DNA of 32,533 nt from a virus. The notes beneath the pieces are model-generated. The model was not told the DNA's origin, ran no database searches, and saw only the letters and a program-made list of their open reading frames with translations. The position numbers were made by a program, and so were the translations under genes. Positions 24,419-30,183 of this stretch are shown here, piece after piece; position 1 is the first letter of the stretch; each line of letters starts with the position of its first letter. The stretch lies in IMG/VR virus record IMGVR_UViG_3300034073_000475, positions 1 through 32,533 of that record. The stretch is one strand, 5' to 3'.

Positions 24419-25083
24419 GTCTTAGCAAGTTCTGGGCGATTCTTTTCTATCCAGGGTTGTGCGTCCGCAATACATTTCTTAAAGTCCTGCCCGCAGGTCT
24501 GAGACCCGACATGGTGGACATACGCCCTAGAGACATAGTGCTTCAGTCCCTTCTTAGCCATATCTAAAGACTGAATGTCGTCTGAGAACCAGTTAATCGG
24601 AGGAAAGTCGATCCAGTTCTTTGCCTCGATATAAGCGCAAATGGGGGCCACCACATCCACCTCGAAAATAGCCGCCTCAGACTTATGCCTAAGAACATCG
24701 TTTCTATCGCCCTCGTGCCTAAACCTGACATTCTGGATGCCCCTAGCGTAATCCGAACGCGCAGCCACCCAACCCCTGTTATCCCTTGGGATGATCTCTA
24801 AATCCTCTTTTAAGAGCTTCCAAGTGTAGGGAGTAAATACAATGTCATCGTTACAGATTAGAAGGTCTTGGTGTCCGTCATCCATTGCCTGGTGGACAAC
24901 CGCGTTGTAAGCGTCCCCAAAGTTATCCGCAATATTTTCTGAGGTAATCGTTCTATGTTTGGGCATGATCATGCTTGAACCTGAGATGTAGATTGTAAAG
25001 AAGTCGGGTAAGTAAAAGGTTATGGATGCCGCCATGACTGGCAGGCAGGCTGCGTTCTTGGTTGCTATGACTAGCGCGGACAT
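24400..25083 (-). CDS. Glycosyltransferase-like protein (GT-A)
   Basis: 227 aa. SALVIATKN start, then HQDLLICNDDIVFTPYTW with an NDD acidic motif (78-80) equivalent to DxD, and a later INWFSDDIQSLDMAKKG acidic region around residue 170. There is no membrane segment. It overlaps its upstream partner by 13 bases and shares the theme of sugar transfer with 13267 and 25071. The acceptor is unknown. Confidence 0.7.
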   Translation of the reverse strand: MSALVIATKNAACLPVMAASITFYLPDFFTIYISGSSMIMPKHRTITSENIADNFGDAYNAVVHQAMDDGHQDLLICNDDIVFTPYTWKLLKEDLEIIPRDNRGWVAARSDYARGIQNVRFRHEGDRNDVLRHKSEAAIFEVDVVAPICAYIEAKNWIDFPPINWFSDDIQSLDMAKKGLKHYVSRAYVHHVGSQTCGQDFKKCIADAQPWIEKNRPELAKTWFKTS

Positions 25084-25685
25084 CGCTGGTAGCCCTCCCC
25101 TCTGTGGCCTGTGTTGAGTTGAACGAGATTAGACGGAAAATTAGAGGGGAAGTCATAGACTGTTTCGTTGCGCTTCCATAACAGATAGGGGAACGATAGC
25201 TGATCTTGAAATGACCACTTTTGATTTTCTGTCCACCAGGCTTCGTTTAACTCTTTACCCCACTTAGACCGCGCAATCATCCCACAAGCCCAGAGACCAA
25301 AACCTTCTGGGAAACCATCTGCTTTGTAGTGGGCCATCTGCTCCCGTATCGGACAGTCGTAATACTTCTTCATATCCTGCGAAAAAGTAGCCTCGACATA
25401 GGCGCAATCCCTGTTGGGGTGTCGGAATAAAGCCCATTTGTCTTTAGCGGAATCCACGCAATACTTGGCAAAGTGAGGGGATTTTATCCGCACAGAAGCA
25501 TCTATCCAGATGGTGTAATCGTAGCCCTCTGGGGGGTGGAGTTTGTGCCACTTCGCTTCCATCATCGGGGTTAGCCCAAACTGCGGCTGGTCAAAGTAAG
25601 CAAACTCAACAGGAATGGTCTGCTCCACATGGGTATGCTGTTGGTCATACCCACCCATATTTGCGGAATAGATTAAGACCGACAT
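25071..25685 (-). CDS. TOD1/MUCI70-like glycosyltransferase
   Basis: 204 aa. The start LIYSANMGGYDQQ, then AYFDQPQFGL, the metal-site IWIDASVRI (59-67) and FQDQLSFPYLLWKRN near 165 match the DUF616/TOD1/MUCI70-type glycosyltransferase domain. It is short but has the full core. It is the first enzyme of the late operon after the HTH gene. It may modify host or virion glycans together with the next gene. Confidence 0.75.
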   Translation of the reverse strand: MSVLIYSANMGGYDQQHTHVEQTIPVEFAYFDQPQFGLTPMMEAKWHKLHPPEGYDYTIWIDASVRIKSPHFAKYCVDSAKDKWALFRHPNRDCAYVEATFSQDMKKYYDCPIREQMAHYKADGFPEGFGLWACGMIARSKWGKELNEAWWTENQKWSFQDQLSFPYLLWKRNETVYDFPSNFPSNLVQLNTGHRGEGYQRCPR

Positions 25686-25876
25686 ATGTAGTAGAACTCC
25701 TGTTTCGGGCCTTTGCCTGTCCTGTCTTTCTTCTCTCGGTTTACATAGCCTCTGTTCCAGCAGTAGAGCAGGGTAACTTTTACAAGCTGTTTAGGCATCT
25801 CAAGAAGTGTCGCAATCTCGGTTGCGCTTCTGGCCTGATCCCTACAGCAGTTCATGACTCGTTCTTTGTTGCTCAT
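25673..25876 (-). CDS. Small winged-helix DNA-binding protein
   Basis: 67 aa. SATEIATLLEMPKQLVKVTLLYCWNRGYVNR (residues 17-47) forms helix-turn-helix plus wing start, and YICRS closes it. GGAG lies five bases before the ATG and directly after the terminator T-run, so the gene is the first of the late operon. It could regulate the adjacent terminator/promoter region. Size is typical of phage transcription switches. Confidence 0.65.
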   Translation of the reverse strand: MSNKERVMNCCRDQARSATEIATLLEMPKQLVKVTLLYCWNRGYVNREKKDRTGKGPKQEFYYICRS

Positions 25877-25885
25877 CGTTTCTCC

Positions 25886-25911
25886 AAAAAAAAGCCCGCG
25901 AGTGGCGGGCT
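25886..25911 (-). terminator. Intrinsic terminator at replication/late boundary
   Basis: On the minus strand AGCCCGC-CACTC-GCGGGCT (7 bp, 5-base loop) is followed by eight T. It is a strong factor-independent terminator for transcripts from the replication block (28462 to 25996). It lies only 10 bases before the HTH gene, so late transcription must either start inside it, read through, or be antiterminated. Confidence 0.85.
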
Positions 25912-25913
25912 AA

Positions 25914-25963
25914 CCCCTGTGAGGGGAGGAGGAGAAATTGCCTCGGAGGTTTGAGGCCATTTC
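25914..25963 (-). promoter_or_regulatory. Two further tandem hairpins upstream of the terminator
   Basis: CCCCT-GTG-AGGGG (25914-25926) is a perfect 5-bp hairpin. GAAATTGCCTC/GAGGCCATTTC (25934-25963) pairs over 11 positions with one mismatch around an 8-base loop. Together with the terminator they form three hairpins in 78 bases, a pattern seen in antiterminator (nut/put/boxB-like) sites. The 120-base gap holds no gene, and I could not find a convincing -35/-10 pair in it. Confidence 0.5.
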
Positions 25964-25995
25964 AGAATAGCACACCACAGACTTAAACAGTATAC

Positions 25996-26310
25996 CTAAG
26001 AAATGTCCACCAGTTTGTGTGTCCAGCGATTGTCTTTCTTCTTCCAGCCGATTACCCAAATAGACCAGTTGGCTTTCCTGACTGGGCCAACAGTATCGGA
26101 CTCTTCTATTTTCCGCACCCGACTAGAAATGTTGTCCCAACTGGTACATTGCACCGCAACAGTTTCGCCCTCTCGGATAGCAACTATGTCAGTCCACCCC
26201 CACAGGTCTTTCCTGATGTTCGCCCCTGGTATCCACTTTTCCACGACCTCCGCTAGATACCCCTCCTTTTTTAGCCAAGCTAGAGATAATTGTGTCGGGG
26301 AGGTAGCCAT
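25996..26310 (-). CDS. Putative PD-(D/E)XK-like nuclease (VRR/endonuclease fold)
   Basis: 104 aa. The pattern SPTQLSLAWLKKEGYLAEVVEKW, then RKDLWGWTDIVAI (D36, D42) and GETVAVQCTS with a Q in place of the usual E-x-K acid, and basic RVRKIEES, matches a small phage family related to restriction-endonuclease-like folds. The C-terminal ANWSIWVIGWKKKDNRW is also characteristic. Catalysis is uncertain because of the Gln. It lies in a replication block with an HNH-like gene. Confidence 0.6.
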   Translation of the reverse strand: MATSPTQLSLAWLKKEGYLAEVVEKWIPGANIRKDLWGWTDIVAIREGETVAVQCTSWDNISSRVRKIEESDTVGPVRKANWSIWVIGWKKKDNRWTHKLVDIS

Positions 26311-26413
26311 AGAGTTCCTTGTGACATGGGTTGCAGTATTTTCTAGCCCTTACCTTGCGGATTCTGCCCGCACATCTTTTGCAGGTCGTCCATTCATGTT
26401 TTAGCTCGTACAT
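26189..26413 (-). CDS. Small zinc-ribbon protein overlapping the nuclease gene
   Basis: 74 aa from ATG at 26413 (AGGGGG eight bases upstream). TTCKRCAGRIRKVRARKYCNPCHKE contains two CxxC pairs, a clear zinc-ribbon signature, in the first 35 residues. The remainder (LPDTIISS..) lies out of frame within the first 122 bases of the nuclease gene and looks less protein-like. The zinc part is convincing. The full length is less so. Confidence 0.55.
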   Translation of the reverse strand: MYELKHEWTTCKRCAGRIRKVRARKYCNPCHKELYGYLPDTIISSLAKKGGVSSGGRGKVDTRGEHQERPVGVD

Positions 26414-26684
26414 CAACTAGCCCCCTATCGAACAGTTCAAACATCGTTTTTCTCCACGCCCGCAGCCACATTTCCTCTCGTTCCCATTTAGCCAAATCCT
26501 TACCCTGATCCAAGATGTAATGGCACTCAGGGCAGAGAGCCGCAACATAGCAGTCGTGTGCCTTTATACCCATACCCTTGCCACTCCAACTCCAGTTGGC
26601 ATGAGCCGCCTGTGTGCCTTCTCGCCCGCACTCCTGGCAGGGCAGAGAGGCAACGGCTTTTAGAAGTTTAGGATTGCGGTAAAT
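26394..26684 (-). CDS. HNH-like (DUF1364/Ref-type) nuclease with probable ATT start
   Basis: 96 aa. LPCQECGREGTQAAH (C16, C19, H28), then GKGMGIKAHDCYVAALCPECH (C51, C54, H55), matches the small phage HNH-like families (DUF1364, Ref-type) with a zinc-stabilised beta-beta-alpha metal site. No ATG, GTG or TTG occurs between the upstream in-frame stop and the conserved IYRNPKLL start. GAGGAG lies exactly seven bases before ATT (26684-26682), so ATT initiation is the best reading. It overlaps the DUF3310 gene by 17 bases and the zinc-ribbon start by 20. Confidence 0.68.
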   Translation of the reverse strand: MYRNPKLLKAVASLPCQECGREGTQAAHANWSWSGKGMGIKAHDCYVAALCPECHYILDQGKDLAKWEREEMWLRAWRKTMFELFDRGLVDVRAKT

Positions 26685-26928
26685 TCTTGCTCTCCTCGTG
26701 TTCTATAAGTTTGTCTATAAAGTGCTTTGCTTTGTAGAGGTCTTGTATGCCTCCTTTGTCCCGCCACCTGCTTAAATACTTTATTGCTGATCCCTCGCAG
26801 TAACCGATACAGTTAGCAAGTATGTAGTCCCAAGGCTGGATGGTCAATTTTTTATAGTGACTCCCGCCTATTTGCCCTGCGTTGGCAGACTCTTTCACAG
26901 CCACAATTGTTGGTTTTCCAGTCTCCAT
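26668..26928 (-). CDS. DUF3310 protein
   Basis: 86 aa. GGSHYKKLTIQPWDYILANC, GYCEGSAIKYLSRWRDKGG, and DLYKAKHFIDKLIE are the full DUF3310 signature. This small phage family, sometimes called SaV-like, has no proven function, though it is often near nucleotide or replication genes. I start at the ATG at 26928, whose A is shared with the TGA of the previous gene. GTG at 26937 or 26898 are alternatives, and the conserved part begins after 26898. Confidence 0.8.
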   Translation of the reverse strand: METGKPTIVAVKESANAGQIGGSHYKKLTIQPWDYILANCIGYCEGSAIKYLSRWRDKGGIQDLYKAKHFIDKLIEHEESKNLPQS

Positions 26929-27082
26929 CAATTCCACCGTACCTTTCTGCCATCTGCTGCCGTAAGACCTTGCATTGTTCCTGTAGCAGAAGTCTTAGCT
27001 TGCATGGCCCGCAATTTACATTGAAGATCCCCCGCGTTTTGCAGTCCTGACAATCCAAAGGGGTCTGCACAGAAGAACTCAT
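26852..27082 (-). CDS. Zinc-cluster small protein (CxxC type), 76 aa
   Basis: From ATG at 27082. LDCQDCKTRGIFNVNCGPCKLR gives C11, C14, C24 and C27, followed by EQCKVLRQQMAERYG and further Cys residues. This C-x2-C-x9-C-x2-C plus EPCKVLR-type run is common in phage early proteins of unknown role. It overlaps the winged-helix gene by 155 bases out of frame and the DUF3310 gene by 77 bases. Either these are real overlaps or a frameshift has separated parts of one gene. Confidence 0.6.
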   Translation of the reverse strand: MSSSVQTPLDCQDCKTRGIFNVNCGPCKLRLLLQEQCKVLRQQMAERYGGIDGDWKTNNCGCERVCQRRANRRESL

Positions 27083-27278
27083 CTCGACCGTTGCGGATTC
27101 GCTTGTCGGAATATCCAGTTGGGGCGTATCGCAAGTTTTTCTTCGTGATCTTGTTTTCACGGATTAGCCTGTGCAGGATTGGAAACAAAGTCCACTTGTT
27201 ATGTCCCGTTAGATCCATGATCTCAGCCGCAGACATAGACCGCGTTATTACTTGCTCTACTTCGTTCTCAGGTGTCAT
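26928..27278 (-). CDS. Winged-helix DNA-binding protein
   Basis: 116 aa from ATG at 27278 (GGAGGG three to four bases upstream). MSAAEIMDLTGHNKWTLFPILHRLIRENKI (residues 15-44) is a helix-turn-helix, with the wing at TKKNLRYAPTGY. After about residue 70 the sequence loses protein-like character while another frame (26852-27082) becomes the conserved one. The stop overlaps the DUF3310 ATG. It probably regulates the replication block. The C-terminal part should be checked for a frameshift. Confidence 0.6.
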   Translation of the reverse strand: MTPENEVEQVITRSMSAAEIMDLTGHNKWTLFPILHRLIRENKITKKNLRYAPTGYSDKRIRNGRDEFFCADPFGLSGLQNAGDLQCKLRAMQAKTSATGTMQGLTAADGRKVRWN

Positions 27279-27444
27279 TTTCCCTCCTATATGCTTGTCG
27301 CATCTCGCGCTGCTCCTCTTTATAAAATTTTTTGTGACAGGCCAACTTTGCATCCTCAAGCGTCACTTTATGTTTCTGCATAAGCCATTTTACAAACTCA
27401 ACTTTTTTCTTACCAAGGGGCAGTTTTTCCCAATTAGTCTGCAT
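27268..27444 (-). CDS. Small helical basic protein, 58 aa
   Basis: From ATG at 27444 with GGAGG four bases upstream. It begins MQTNWEKLPLGKKKVEFVKW and ends YRRENDT, all highly charged and helical. It overlaps the upstream gene's stop by 11 bases and the next start by 11. It fills what would otherwise be an empty 150-base stretch. I do not recognise the family; it is probably DNA binding or a helicase-loader partner by context. Confidence 0.68.
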   Translation of the reverse strand: MQTNWEKLPLGKKKVEFVKWLMQKHKVTLEDAKLACHKKFYKEEQREMRQAYRRENDT

Positions 27445-27742
27445 AAGCCCTCCTAAATTTAGCCAGCTTCTCCTCGCTTGGCGTTGGTCTGTAGGTTAGT
27501 TGTGGTTGGTCAAAATAGTTTGGAGCCTTCTTACACAGGTCTTTGAACTGGATAAGGTTGGGCGGTCTCTCGCCAAGCATACTCAGGCCATACTTGATCT
27601 GCTCTACAGTAAAGCCTCTAAGGTCATCTGCCCACGCACCCTTTACTTCATCCAAAGGCATACCGTCAAACTTCCGAGTCCACTCCGACCCGTAGGTAAC
27701 CAGCATCTTGTTCCACAAGGCATCTATGATTTGAAGGTTCAT
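27434..27742 (-). CDS. Lambda P-like replication protein (helicase loader candidate)
   Basis: 102 aa. The pattern LWNKMLVTYGSEWTRKFDG, then VKGAWADDLRGFTVEQIKYGLSML and RPPNLIQFKDLCK, resembles the phage replication protein P/DnaI-like family: W-aromatic start, W-x3-L-x-G-x3-qI-x2-Gl, PP-x-l-x-eF-x2-lC. Such proteins bring host DnaB helicase to the origin. It is coupled by ATGA to the O-like gene, mirroring lambda O-P. No ATPase motif is present. Confidence 0.55.
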   Translation of the reverse strand: MNLQIIDALWNKMLVTYGSEWTRKFDGMPLDEVKGAWADDLRGFTVEQIKYGLSMLGERPPNLIQFKDLCKKAPNYFDQPQLTYRPTPSEEKLAKFRRAYAD

Positions 27743-28080
27743 AACAGTTGCAACCTCCTCTCACCAGGCCATTTTCTGCCAGTCATCTCTTCCCACTTCT
27801 GCCGCTTCAGCATCTCATCTCTTTCCGCAAAAGACAGGACTGGTGCTTTCTTGGGTGCTTCGTAAACCTCGTCTTCCCAACGCTCGTTTCTAAGCCAAGT
27901 CGCTGCGTGAGGTATGTACATAGGGTTCTGCCATTGCTCCTGCGCCTTCTGTTTATCTAAAGACTCTAACAGCGTCTCTAGAGATGGTCTGACCTGACTG
28001 ACCTGATTCCAGGCTTTTCTAGCCTGTGCCTTATTTACCTTCCTCGGGTAGGCTTCCCAGAACTGCTGAAAATCCTCCAT
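27739..28080 (-). CDS. Replication initiator C-terminal-like protein (O-like)
   Basis: 113 aa. FQQFWEAYPRKVNKAQARKAW at residues 4-24, then NPMYIPHAATWLRNERWEDE near 52-71, is the C-terminal module seen in many phage replication initiators (FWxxYPxKxxKxxAxKxW ... YIPHxxTWL). The usual N-terminal winged-helix origin-binding part is absent; here the module is a stand-alone gene. It probably links origin DNA, P-like protein and helicase. Confidence 0.6.
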   Translation of the reverse strand: MEDFQQFWEAYPRKVNKAQARKAWNQVSQVRPSLETLLESLDKQKAQEQWQNPMYIPHAATWLRNERWEDEVYEAPKKAPVLSFAERDEMLKRQKWEEMTGRKWPGERRLQLL

Positions 28081-28115
28081 TTCGTCCTCCTGTTGTTAAC
28101 AGTATCGCAACAGTA

Positions 28116-28274
28116 TCATTTTTTTTCCTCGTCTGTATTAGGGCTTACCCTAAGCTCTCTTTCAGCTACAGATATAGCTTTGGCTAGATCGTAGGCATAG
28201 TCACGAACCAGCATACCGCGCTGACTGTTTAGATAACTTAGCACTTCTTTAGAGACTCTTATCAACTCGTCCAT
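28116..28274 (-). CDS. Small hypothetical protein, 52 aa
   Basis: From ATG at 28274, three bases after the stop of the preceding gene. The sequence MDELIRVSKEVLSYLNSQRG continues helical to EEKK. The ribosome site is weak, so translation may be coupled to the gene before. It fills a 200-base gap. Function unknown. Confidence 0.55.
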   Translation of the reverse strand: MDELIRVSKEVLSYLNSQRGMLVRDYAYDLAKAISVAERELRVSPNTDEEKK

Positions 28275-28276
28275 AG

Positions 28277-28462
28277 TTACTTCATTTTTTTAGCAAGTTG
28301 TAAAAGGTAGCCCGCAAGCTCTTCTGCCTCTTCTGCGCTTAGCTCTATAGAGTCAGAACTGTCAAGCAACATATTTTCTTGAAAAACTATAATTCTGTTG
28401 TGATCGCTGATGAAGGTTTGAAATCCGCGAGTACCAGGGTTTGAATACACATCGTCTGCCAT
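28277..28462 (-). CDS. Small hypothetical protein, first gene of the replication block
   Basis: 61 aa. The last 22 residues (ELSAEEAEELAGYLLQLAKK) form a charged helix of a type common in tiny phage proteins, while the N-terminal half is beta-like (TFISDHNRIIVFQE). AGGAG lies seven bases before the ATG, but this site is complementary to an upstream segment at 28525-28531 (see leader). Role unknown. Confidence 0.65.
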   Translation of the reverse strand: MADDVYSNPGTRGFQTFISDHNRIIVFQENMLLDSSDSIELSAEEAEELAGYLLQLAKKMK

Positions 28463-28670
28463 GTCAATCTCCTAAAAGCCATAGAACGACCAACTAGCAA
28501 AACTTGCGTTTTGCCAGACCTGTAAGGAGATGTATCCCGTAATAACGGTACTCTAGGTGGCCTTACCCACGACTAGACGGATATAGCAGGTGTCGACCCT
28601 GGCTCCGCAGCTACTTATTCTGCGGCCTCTATCCCATCCCCGCCTTCTTCAATACGCTGGCGTTTCGCGC
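28463..28670 (-). promoter_or_regulatory. Structured leader RNA candidate with anti-Shine-Dalgarno
   Basis: No gene is visible in these 208 bases. Reading the minus strand, hairpins follow each other: 28605-28625 (6 bp), 28587-28601 (4 bp, 7-base loop), 28552-28577 (9 bp with one 2-base bulge), 28532-28551 (7 bp with one 2-base bulge) and 28497-28514 (7 bp with GCAA tetraloop). ATCTCCT (RNA from 28531-28525) is the exact complement of the ribosome site AGGAGAT (28473-28467). It looks like a cis-acting RNA. A DNA role such as origin is an alternative. Confidence 0.55.
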
Positions 28671-28675
28671 AGACG

Positions 28676-28760
28676 AAAAAAAACCCCTAAGTGAGACTTG
28701 GGCTTGACAGGCCAGCACCCAGACAAGGATGGTGTGCATAACAAGCCTCACTTAGAGGTT
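28676..28760 (-). terminator. Large stem-loop terminator after metallophosphoesterase gene
   Basis: Positions 28747-28760 and 28682-28695 pair over 14 bases (one G-U in RNA). A second stem lies inside (28701-28706 with 28742-28747), and a third small one near CACC/GGTG. The outer stem runs straight into eight T on the minus strand (28683-28676). It ends transcription from the block at 30109 to 28827. The ~50-base structured loop is much larger than needed for termination. The 66 bases between it and the gene hold nothing visible. Confidence 0.8.
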
Positions 28761-28826
28761 CTTACCTTGTCTAGATGCCAGAGTGTCAATTCCGACCCTG
28801 CTAGGATACCACAAACTAGAAAAAGT

Positions 28827-29768
28827 TCACGCTATTTTGCAAGATCTGAAAAATGCCTCACCGTCTATCACTTCTACAAGCTCTGGGGGCAGAAGTACCC
28901 CGTTCCTGAAGGTAAGCACCGCAAACCCAGAGGCCCACGGCACAGGGTTGTGTTCTAAATACATAAACTGTTGTCCATCAGGTTCTGCAAGCGTCCCTGT
29001 GTCTACACCGTATCTGCGGCCTGTATAGTCTCCCCAGGCAGTTACCTGAAGACGATGTAGGTGGCCTGTGCAAAAGTTAACGCCCGATTTCAAAGCATTG
29101 TTATAGGTGCTATGAATTCCGTTGTGCCACCTGTGTTTAATTACCGTATTGCCGTTGACATCTATGGCATAACAGGTGTGCCAGCCAGGGAAGAAGTCAT
29201 AAAGGTCTGTGTTTGGCATACCAGAGACTTCTGGCGCATTTGTCCTGATATACCGCCATAACCTCGTGTCGTGATTGCCATAAGTCCAGATCTTCTTTGC
29301 GTTCTTAGCCGCGTTCTCGATCTCTCCCATTCTTAGCTGGCAAGCCTCAACCTCTTCTTTAGGTGAGGGCGTTTCGTGTCGGTAGAGTGCGTCATGCCTT
29401 GAAACCCTTGCGCCATCAAACACATCGCCATTTGCAACTACAACATCTACAGGCAGGTTTTTGAGGACTTCTAATAGTGCTTTGTGGGCTACGGTAGCTG
29501 GCCCAGGCCAGTAATGAGCATCGCTAAAAATTACAATAATTCCGTTCGCAAGCTCCACATAAGCCTTTTGCTCGTGGACAACATTGGTCATGGAGACCTG
29601 TTTGGCATTGAAAGAAAGCAGGTTAATACCGTACCGCTTTTCAATTCTGTTCCTGCGGTCATAGACATTTCTGACTGTTACCCCAAGGTGCTCGCAAATC
29701 TTTTGCGGGCTACCTAGCCTTTTGAACAACTCTATAAATTCTTCGTCTGTGCAAGTTGGTGCGGGCAT
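28827..29768 (-). CDS. Metallophosphoesterase with N-terminal HTH
   Basis: 313 aa. Residues 8-46 form a helix-turn-helix (SPQKICEHLGVTVRNVYDRR). The calcineurin-type metal site follows: FSDAHYW (D83, H85), NGDVFDG (113-119), YGNHDTRL (163-170), then KHRWHNG and TGHLHR. All metal ligands are present. Families of this type cut nucleic acid or nucleotides, and the HTH suggests DNA binding. It is the second gene of a two-gene operon and starts within the stop of the first (TAATG). Confidence 0.8.
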   Translation of the reverse strand: MPAPTCTDEEFIELFKRLGSPQKICEHLGVTVRNVYDRRNRIEKRYGINLLSFNAKQVSMTNVVHEQKAYVELANGIIVIFSDAHYWPGPATVAHKALLEVLKNLPVDVVVANGDVFDGARVSRHDALYRHETPSPKEEVEACQLRMGEIENAAKNAKKIWTYGNHDTRLWRYIRTNAPEVSGMPNTDLYDFFPGWHTCYAIDVNGNTVIKHRWHNGIHSTYNNALKSGVNFCTGHLHRLQVTAWGDYTGRRYGVDTGTLAEPDGQQFMYLEHNPVPWASGFAVLTFRNGVLLPPELVEVIDGEAFFRSCKIA

Positions 29769-30109
29769 TACAACTCCTTCGGGTCGAAACCCAATGTGTG
29801 TGAGACCTTAGCCGCGCAGTCCAAGAAGGTCTTGGTGTGCTTATCCCATTCGGGATCTTTGCGGTTATAAAGGTGAAGGTGGATCATCTCGTGCGCCATC
29901 GTTCTGATACAAGTATCTAAATGGGCGTGTTTAGCAGAAGAAATGGTTATCTTGTGCGGCTCTGGCTCAAACATTCCGTAGCAATCGGGCAGATGCCTGA
30001 CGACAAAAAGAATGTCTTTAGAGGGGGGAAGATTCCACGCTTTTATGGGAGGCAACTGGATAAGCAGTTCGTAAACTGCGATGCAAGTAGATCTTGTCAC
30101 CAGTTTCAT
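29768..30109 (-). CDS. SprT-like zinc metallopeptidase
   Basis: 113 aa from ATG at 30109 (AAGG eight bases upstream); a GTG at 30118 would add three residues. MAHEMIHLHLYNRKDPEW contains HExxH (residues 73-77), and a further His (KHTKTF) follows 16 residues on, as in SprT/SPRTN-type peptidases. The protein is small and has no zinc ribbon. SprT-like proteases process DNA-protein crosslinks in cells. The phage role is unknown. First gene of a minus operon facing the early plus operon. Confidence 0.7.
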   Translation of the reverse strand: MKLVTRSTCIAVYELLIQLPPIKAWNLPPSKDILFVVRHLPDCYGMFEPEPHKITISSAKHAHLDTCIRTMAHEMIHLHLYNRKDPEWDKHTKTFLDCAAKVSHTLGFDPKEL

Positions 30110-30129
30110 GCCACGCACCTTATCATAAA

Positions 30130-30144
30130 TTGTTTACAAAACAA
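30130..30144. promoter_or_regulatory. Operator-like inverted repeat TTGTTT-ACA-AAACAA
   Basis: A perfect 6-bp inverted repeat with a 3-base centre in the divergent control region, covering the predicted minus-strand transcription start. A repressor site is possible, but no cognate repressor is recognised in the window. Confidence 0.4.
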
Positions 30145-30154
30145 AGACTTGAAC

Positions 30155-30183
30155 AATAAAGTTAAACTGTTGCATTTAGGCAA
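30155..30183 (-). promoter_or_regulatory. Candidate minus-strand early promoter
   Basis: TTGCCT (read from 30183) and TTTATT (from 30160) are 17 bases apart on the minus strand, 46 bases before the SprT-like ATG. The predicted start falls near 30148, just before the inverted repeat at 30130-30144. Match to the sigma-70 consensus is fair, not strong. Confidence 0.4.

Noticed and set aside
27279-27359. Longer start for the winged-helix protein
   Set aside because: It overlaps the small 58-aa gene; GGAGGG sits directly before the internal ATG at 27278.
28526-28606. tRNA-like cloverleaf (81 bases, closing GGAG/CTCC with three arms)
   Set aside because: No 7-bp acceptor stem, no GG in the D loop, the T-like loop is not TTCGANN, and no CCA or consistent anticodon arm; kept only as a structured leader.
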